Of a stretch of 64,000 bases of DNA, positions 63,466 through 64,000 are shown piece after piece. The DNA comes from Pseudomonas sp. ICMP 561 (GTDB taxonomy: Bacteria; Pseudomonadota; Gammaproteobacteria; Pseudomonadales; Pseudomonadaceae). A program made the position numbers and the translations under genes. Every line of letters starts with the position of its first letter. The first letter of the stretch is position 1. The DNA is taken from NCBI RefSeq assembly GCF_002699985.1, contig NZ_LKBT01000012.1:251449-315448 (forward strand), given 5' to 3'. The notes under the pieces were generated by a model, which had not been told where the DNA came from, searched no databases, and saw nothing but the letters and a program-made list of their open reading frames with translations.

Positions 63466-64000
63466 ATGCCCAAAGGGTTTATCAGCAAGGATTACGTTGT
63501 TTTAGTGATAGTTGCCGGTGCAATAGCGGTTCTGTTGATGGGTGCAGGTTTCTTCTCGCGGCCCGCAGACTGGGTGGGCTGGGTCCAGGCAACAGGCTTG
63601 ATTATTGGCATGATGGTCGCCGTTGCCGTTCCTGGCATCCAGCGTAGTCAGGAAGCTGCAGTGCAGCGCAAAGCCATGCGCGACGGGCAGATTGGGTACG
63701 CCAGACGCATGCAGTATCTGTGTGGAGAGCTCAGCGAGTTGCTGGGCAAAATCAATCTGAGCCTGAATCACCTGCGTGCTACCGACCGGCATCGCATGAA
63801 GTATGTTCTGGAGAACTATCTGCACCGCCTGTTCGAGTCCCACAAGCATGACCTCAATGACGACCGCGTGGTGATTGCCTACGAGTTGCGTCAGGTCGCG
63901 AGTGACCTTATCGACGAGCTGGAAAGTGGTCGTTCGGATCGGGTGGTGTTCATGAGTATGGAAAAGCGCCTGCAGAAACTGGCCCACCGTTGTCAGGTCA
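63466..64000 (+). CDS. Membrane protein with two N-terminal helices, cut by the window end
   Basis: Starts at ATG 63466 with GAAGGAGTC upstream (MPKGFISKDYVVLVIVAGAIAVLL). Two hydrophobic segments lie near residues 9-28 and 43-58 (ATGLIIGMMVAVAVPGI), then a long hydrophilic helical domain with ELSELLGKINLSLNHLRAT and DLIDELESG. 178 residues are visible and the frame is still open at the edge. It may be a membrane-anchored helical or sensory protein; family not recognised. Confidence 0.72.
   Translation, partial: MPKGFISKDYVVLVIVAGAIAVLLMGAGFFSRPADWVGWVQATGLIIGMMVAVAVPGIQRSQEAAVQRKAMRDGQIGYARRMQYLCGELSELLGKINLSLNHLRATDRHRMKYVLENYLHRLFESHKHDLNDDRVVIAYELRQVASDLIDELESGRSDRVVFMSMEKRLQKLAHRCQV

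Overview
The window reads as chromosomal DNA of a fluorescent Pseudomonas (P. fluorescens / P. syringae type). This rests on the gene families and their typical neighbours, moderately high GC, three REP-type palindromes with arms such as GGAGCGAGGCTTGCCCGCGA, a LexA box of gamma-proteobacterial form, and a tRNA-Asn that encodes its CCA end. This is a genus-level inference from pattern recognition; no database search was possible. No prophage, IS element, CRISPR array, rRNA or replication origin was seen.

Layout. 0-9.4 kb is ordinary housekeeping: an HD-GYP protein, a chemoreceptor, an rRNA-type methyltransferase, an AEC carrier, an oversized pyruvate-kinase-like protein, a PPK2 polyphosphate kinase, a YoaK-type membrane protein and a small helical protein. 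9.5-18.3 kb is a compact type VI secretion cargo island: VgrG, a DUF4123 chaperone, a 1239-residue VasX-like membrane-active effector candidate, and two tandem paralogous membrane proteins that are probable immunity proteins. All junctions overlap or nearly touch. 18.3-30.9 kb holds an FKBP isomerase, an SDR, an operon of YheO-type regulator, RidA and threonine dehydratase, a desaturase, a lipoprotein pair, a BAAT-type thioesterase, DMT, MFS and MATE exporters and a TetR regulator. 30.9-33.9 kb encodes an exported GH3 beta-glucosidase translationally coupled to a tiny exported protein, followed by an AT-rich gene-poor stretch.

34.8-40.0 kb (minus strand) is a phytochrome signalling operon: bacteriophytochrome kinase (TTG start), a single-domain response regulator overlapping it, and a REC-PAS-PAS-kinase-REC hybrid kinase. 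A second complete bacteriophytochrome lies at 56.8-59.0 kb. Both keep the N-terminal biliverdin-binding cysteine, but no heme oxygenase (bphO) is in the window.

44.4-53.8 kb is an accessory stretch of poorly characterised genes: several lipoproteins, a tandem pair of about 100-residue membrane proteins, a solitary UmuD under a clear LexA box but without umuC, and a solitary MbcA/ParS/Xre-type antitoxin without a RES toxin. It ends at tRNA-Asn (54.27 kb). 54.5-64 kb returns to metabolism: a GapN-like aldehyde dehydrogenase with glycine at the general-base glutamate position, the second phytochrome, a cupin, a DMT exporter, a canonical aldehyde dehydrogenase, PBP7-type PbpG, and a partial membrane protein cut by the window end.

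The most system-like units are the T6SS effector/twin-immunity island and the phytochrome-response regulator-hybrid kinase operon. The least understood unit is the orphan lipoprotein/SOS region beside tRNA-Asn.
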